Made by a program: the position numbers and the translations under genes. Shown here one piece after another: positions 7,096 through 10,827 of a stretch of 10,827 bases of DNA. The stretch covers positions 1 through 10,827 of the forward strand of contig DAIEQP010000118.1 of the NCBI GenBank assembly GCA_027347805.1, read 5' to 3'. The notes beneath the pieces were generated by a model. It ran no database searches. It was given only the letters and a program-made list of their open reading frames with translations, and had not been told where the DNA came from. This stretch comes from Ignavibacteria bacterium (lineage in GTDB: Bacteria; Bacteroidota; Ignavibacteria; Ignavibacteriales; Melioribacteraceae). Each line of letters opens with the position of its first letter. Within the stretch, counting starts at the first letter, position 1.

Positions 7096-10000
7096 TCACA
7101 AAGGCAATGAAACAAAAAATTGAGTTCCTTTACCTAATTCTGATTTAACTTTTATTGTTCCGTTGTAAATATCAACTGCATGCTTTACAATAGAAAGCCC
7201 GAGTCCTGTTCCCTGAATATCTTCTACATTTTTAGAACGATGGAACGGTTCGAATAATTTTGGTATATCTTCAGAAGGAATTCCAAGCCCCTCATCACTT
7301 ATAATTATATTTAGTGCACCATCAGTATCGCCAACAGTTAAATTTATTTTACCCCCGTCAGGAGAATATTTAATTGCATTCGAAAGTAAATTCTGAATTA
7401 TCAATTCAACCTGTTTAGAATCTATCTTAAAATCAGTTTCATCAGGTTGATAGTCAAAAGACAACTCATGTTTGTCTGTAAACTGCAACTGACTTCCTTC
7501 AATGATTCTTTGACACATTTTTTTCAAGTTCACTGGGGCTGGATTAAGTGTCATTTTACCGGATTCAGCCCTGTTGATTGTAATTACATCATCCATCAGT
7601 CTTGTGAGACTATTTGTTGAGCTTGTAATCTTTTCTAAGTATTCAAATATTTTTTCTTTATTCCATCTATCAAAATATTTCTCAATCAATTGAGCTGATG
7701 AAAGCACAGTGGTTAGCGGAGTTCTAAATTCATGTGAAGCAGTTGAAATAAATCTGCTCTTCAATTCACTTAATTCTTTTTCCTTTGCTAAAGATACTTC
7801 TAAACGCTTTTCAGCTTCTTTTTTCAATTCAATTTCGTGCAGCAGTTCTGCATTTGTTAAATCCAATTCTTCTGTCCTGTACTTAACTAATTCTTCCAGA
7901 TGTGTTTTATGTTTTTCAAGCTCAGACTCTATTTTTTTTCTTTCTGATATATCAAAAGATATTACAAGCATTGCATCCTGCTCTTCAAATTCAATTGGAT
8001 GTGCTGTAATTTCAACGTTTATAACAGTGCCATCTTTCTTTAAATGTCTTACGTTTAATATTTTTCTTATCTGTCCGGTGCTTGTTTTTAAAACATGTTC
8101 CATGAAAGGTATATCTTCTTTAGGGCGAATATCCCTTATAGTCATATTTAGGAATTCTTCTTTTGAATAACCATAATGATCAACTGCAAAATCATTAACT
8201 GCCAGGAATCGAAAAGTCTTCATCTCATAAATCCACATTGGAACAGGATTATTCATGAATAGATACCTGTATTTCTCTTCCGAGTGACGGATCTCCTCCT
8301 CGGCAATTTTTCTTTCTGTAATATCTCGTCCAACTGCGAGAACTCTTTCCTTACCTCCAATATTAGTTACTTTTAATATCATTGAAAGCCAGAAATGTGT
8401 ACCATCTTTTTTTCTTGCCTGCCAGTCAAAGTATTGAGGTCCATCTTTAATTGTTTTATAAATTAAATTACGAGCTTCCTGCTCATTAAATTCCGAATTA
8501 ATATTACTGGATTTTTCAAAGTCGGGGTGAATAATTTCTTCTTTTGATTCATAACCATACATTTTGAGCATTGCATCATTAACGTCAATAATTTTTCCCG
8601 TTTCAGCATCATGAACAAAGATAGCATCGGTTGTTGAATTGAATACTTCCCTATAATTCTGTTCGCTAATTTTAAGCGCTCTTTCAGTTTCCCTTCTTTC
8701 AAGAATTTTTGTCAATTCATTTGCAATCAATTCAAGATTCTGTGCATCAAAGTCGGTATATCCTTCCTCTTTATTTCCAACACCAAAAATCAAACGGGCT
8801 TTTCCAAATAAATAAGTAGGAACACTCATAAAATTTTGAATTTTGGTATGACCTTCGGGGAGTCCTTTCTGATTTGGTGATGAAGAATATTCATTATACA
8901 CAATAGATTTTTTCTCTCTTAAGCAATCAACCCAGTTCCCAGCTTGACTAACCGGATAATGATTGTCAAAAACGGCTGTGCAGTTTTTAAGCGCTTCTTT
9001 ATTCCAAGTTGTAAGAATTATATGTTCCTGATCATCACTAATTTGGTGGAAAAATCCAATCTTACTATCACTTAATTCTACTGTTCTTTCAAGAGTAAAA
9101 TCAAATAATTCCTTATCGGAAGTATTGGAGGATTTATTATACAAATCATAAAGTAGTTTCGAAACCTCTTCTTCCTTTCGCGCAATATATTCCAAAAGTT
9201 TTTTCTCAGTTACATCTTCAATAATAGTGAGAAGATATCTGGTTCCGGCAATTTCAATTATTCTTGCAGTTATTTTAGTATTAACTATTTTACCTGATCT
9301 TACTCTATACCTCATATCTATTTGATCTGCATATCCATTACTAATAATATTACTTACAATGATATCTCTTTCAGAAATATCAAGCCACACATTCAGTTCA
9401 GCCGAAGATCTCCCGACTATTTCTTCTTTTAAATAACCACTTAATTTTTCGAAAGCTCTATTCACATTTGTAAAAATTCCGGTTTCAATTACAGAAAGCG
9501 CAATAGCATATGGCGAGGCTTCAAAAATAATTCTGAAGTGTTCTTCACTCCGGCGCAAAAGTTCTTCAGCTTTTTTTCTATCAGTAATTAAACGCAATGT
9601 TCCACCTATCTTTTCAGGAACACCAAATTCATCCTTATAAAGAACTGCGCTTAAAGAACACACATCCTTCCTGCCATTGCTATGGTTAATCAATATTTCA
9701 AAATCAGTAATAAATCCATTCTTTTTTAAAGCATTCATAATATCATCGCGTTTAGAAATATCTGCGTAGATTTTGGAAACGTGTTCCCCTATTAAATCTT
9801 CTCTTTTAAATGAAGAGAATCGTTCAACTGAAGGGCTAACTTCAATTATAATTCCTTCAAGTGTAGATTCATAATAAACATCATTAATGTTTTCAAAGAT
9901 TACTCTATATTTTTTTTCACTTTCACTCAATGCTTTTTCAGCTTCATATTCTTCTGTTTTGTCCCTGAAAACTATCACACTTCCGGCCGTAACATTAGTG

Positions 10001-10827
10001 TCATTTTGAAGCGAAGACACATTAAAATCAATCGGTATTTTATTTCCGTTTTTGGCAACCAGCCACCTATATTTCTTTGTAATTCCTGCAAACTCAATTT
10101 GATCTTTTGTCATTTTTTGGCGCACCGGACTTGGTTCTTCTGGAATCAAAACAAAAACTTCATTCAGTTTTTTATCTTTAGCAGAATGCTCACGCCACCC
10201 GGTTAAATTTTCAGCTTTAGCATTAATCAGCTTTACCTTCGTTTCATTATCAATTACTATAACTCCATCTCCAATACTATACAAAGTTGTTTCGAACATT
10301 TTCTGAGAATCAAGAAGCGCTAAATAAACTTTATTTTTTCTATCGTTATATGAGGTAAGTAAAAACGCAAAGAATAGTACACAGCTCAGCAACCAAATTA
10401 CAGTGGTAAAGATTAATGTTTTATTTACTTTTTCAAAAACTTCATGATATTCAATCTGGTTTACCTGGAACCAGGGTGTATTTTTAATCTGACTGACTAA
10501 TGCAAATACTTTTTTGCGAAATATATTTTCACCTTCAAAGAAACCTGTTTTATTATTAAGAATTGCCAGGGCCGGAAAACTTGATTTTTTATCTATTTCT
10601 TTAAGTAAAATTTTCGAAGACTCAAAACCAAGTAAGAATAATTTTTCATCATTTAGAAATATAATTCTTGTCCTTCCGGATTGTTGAAACACAGGCCAGT
10701 CATTAATCATCCGCCTGAAGGAAGCACTTGCATCTTTTTCCAAAACAATCAGCGCAATTGTCTTTTTATTTTTGTCAACAATCGGACTTACAAAATCCAG
10801 GAGAATAATACTATCTCTCTGTGAGAG
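7096..10827 (-). CDS. Membrane-bound Cache-like, multi-PAS/GAF histidine kinase (N-terminus outside window)
   Basis: The frame is open from the right edge to a TGA at 7098-7096, giving 1243 residues (numbered here from the edge). A TTG at 10743 is inside the domain and is not the start. Residues 1-135 are the end of an extracytoplasmic Cache-like domain (SPIVDKNKKTIALIVL, then INDWP and NTPWFQV). A membrane helix lies at about 136-159. Then come PAS (175-295), PAS (301-422), PAS (424-544), a GAF_2-type domain (about 566-709, with YPVSQAGNW and GLPEGH motifs), PAS (716-839), PAS (848-966) and a coiled coil (968-1023). HisKA follows, with His1032 in SHEFRTP, which retains the E-x-x-T phosphatase motif. 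HATPase_c has N1150 (N-box), DEGLGI from D1178 and GTGLGL from G1206. The protein ends at the ATPase domain with no receiver, so a separate regulator is expected. At least one membrane helix must precede the window if the Cache domain is periplasmic. Confidence 0.95.
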   Translation of the reverse strand, partial: LSQRDSIILLDFVSPIVDKNKKTIALIVLEKDASASFRRMINDWPVFQQSGRTRIIFLNDEKLFLLGFESSKILLKEIDKKSSFPALAILNNKTGFFEGENIFRKKVFALVSQIKNTPWFQVNQIEYHEVFEKVNKTLIFTTVIWLLSCVLFFAFLLTSYNDRKNKVYLALLDSQKMFETTLYSIGDGVIVIDNETKVKLINAKAENLTGWREHSAKDKKLNEVFVLIPEEPSPVRQKMTKDQIEFAGITKKYRWLVAKNGNKIPIDFNVSSLQNDTNVTAGSVIVFRDKTEEYEAEKALSESEKKYRVIFENINDVYYESTLEGIIIEVSPSVERFSSFKREDLIGEHVSKIYADISKRDDIMNALKKNGFITDFEILINHSNGRKDVCSLSAVLYKDEFGVPEKIGGTLRLITDRKKAEELLRRSEEHFRIIFEASPYAIALSVIETGIFTNVNRAFEKLSGYLKEEIVGRSSAELNVWLDISERDIIVSNIISNGYADQIDMRYRVRSGKIVNTKITARIIEIAGTRYLLTIIEDVTEKKLLEYIARKEEEVSKLLYDLYNKSSNTSDKELFDFTLERTVELSDSKIGFFHQISDDQEHIILTTWNKEALKNCTAVFDNHYPVSQAGNWVDCLREKKSIVYNEYSSSPNQKGLPEGHTKIQNFMSVPTYLFGKARLIFGVGNKEEGYTDFDAQNLELIANELTKILERRETERALKISEQNYREVFNSTTDAIFVHDAETGKIIDVNDAMLKMYGYESKEEIIHPDFEKSSNINSEFNEQEARNLIYKTIKDGPQYFDWQARKKDGTHFWLSMILKVTNIGGKERVLAVGRDITERKIAEEEIRHSEEKYRYLFMNNPVPMWIYEMKTFRFLAVNDFAVDHYGYSKEEFLNMTIRDIRPKEDIPFMEHVLKTSTGQIRKILNVRHLKKDGTVINVEITAHPIEFEEQDAMLVISFDISERKKIESELEKHKTHLEELVKYRTEELDLTNAELLHEIELKKEAEKRLEVSLAKEKELSELKSRFISTASHEFRTPLTTVLSSAQLIEKYFDRWNKEKIFEYLEKITSSTNSLTRLMDDVITINRAESGKMTLNPAPVNLKKMCQRIIEGSQLQFTDKHELSFDYQPDETDFKIDSKQVELIIQNLLSNAIKYSPDGGKINLTVGDTDGALNIIISDEGLGIPSEDIPKLFEPFHRSKNVEDIQGTGLGLSIVKHAVDIYNGTIKVKSELGKGTQFFVSLPL

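Noticed and set aside
7709..8170. Plus-strand 153-codon open frame inside the membrane kinase gene
   Set aside because: It lies fully antisense to the HisKA/coiled-coil/PAS coding region, is Ser/Phe-rich as expected from the reverse of Glu/Lys/Leu-rich helices, and has no recognisable domain. It is a shadow frame.
8463..8702. Minus-strand 79-codon frame overlapping the fourth PAS of the membrane kinase
   Set aside because: It is out of frame within a clearly coding PAS region and its product is low-complexity with no motif.
10741..10743. TTG as start codon of the right-hand kinase
   Set aside because: The same frame continues upstream to the window edge with residues that match the expected Cache-like domain (DFVSPIVDKNKKTIALIVL), so the gene starts outside the window.

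Overview
The window is AT-rich by eye and is filled almost entirely by four genes, all multi-domain signal-transduction proteins built from PAS domains. Two of them end in a complete histidine-kinase transmitter. One is a pure PAS array with no output domain. One runs off the left edge before its output can be seen. No phage, IS, CRISPR, tRNA or rRNA features were seen. The gene style (very large PAS/GAF/Cache kinases, AT-rich, Lys/Ile/Asn/Glu-rich proteins) fits an environmental, PAS-rich lineage such as Ignavibacteria or the wider Bacteroidota/Chlorobi group. That assignment is an inference from style, not from a marker gene.

Layout. On the minus strand, the left half holds a probable two-gene operon. 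First is a soluble five-PAS protein (4314-2491). After 49 bp comes a membrane sensor with an extracytoplasmic double-Cache domain, HAMP and at least three PAS domains, whose 3' end lies outside the window (2441 to the left edge). A 447-bp intergenic region (4315-4761) separates this pair from a divergent plus-strand gene for a soluble PAS-PAS-GAF-PAS histidine kinase (4762-7089). That gene ends tail-to-tail, with only 6 bp between stops, against the fourth gene. The fourth gene is on the minus strand (right edge to 7096) and encodes a membrane Cache-like, multi-PAS/GAF histidine kinase whose 5' end lies outside the window.

How they may work together. Two proteins sense outside the membrane through unrelated-looking Cache-type domains. 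Two are cytoplasmic and could read redox state, gas, a small ligand or a partner protein through PAS/GAF. No receiver domain, response regulator, HPt or DNA-binding protein is visible, so the phosphoryl acceptors must be encoded elsewhere. The shared divergent control region contains a cluster of GCTAAAT-type half-sites that could co-regulate the two transcription units. I found no convincing sign of a wholly new system. The most notable points are the output-less PAS array in an operon with a membrane sensor, the half-site cluster, and the PAS/GAF module sharing between neighbours.
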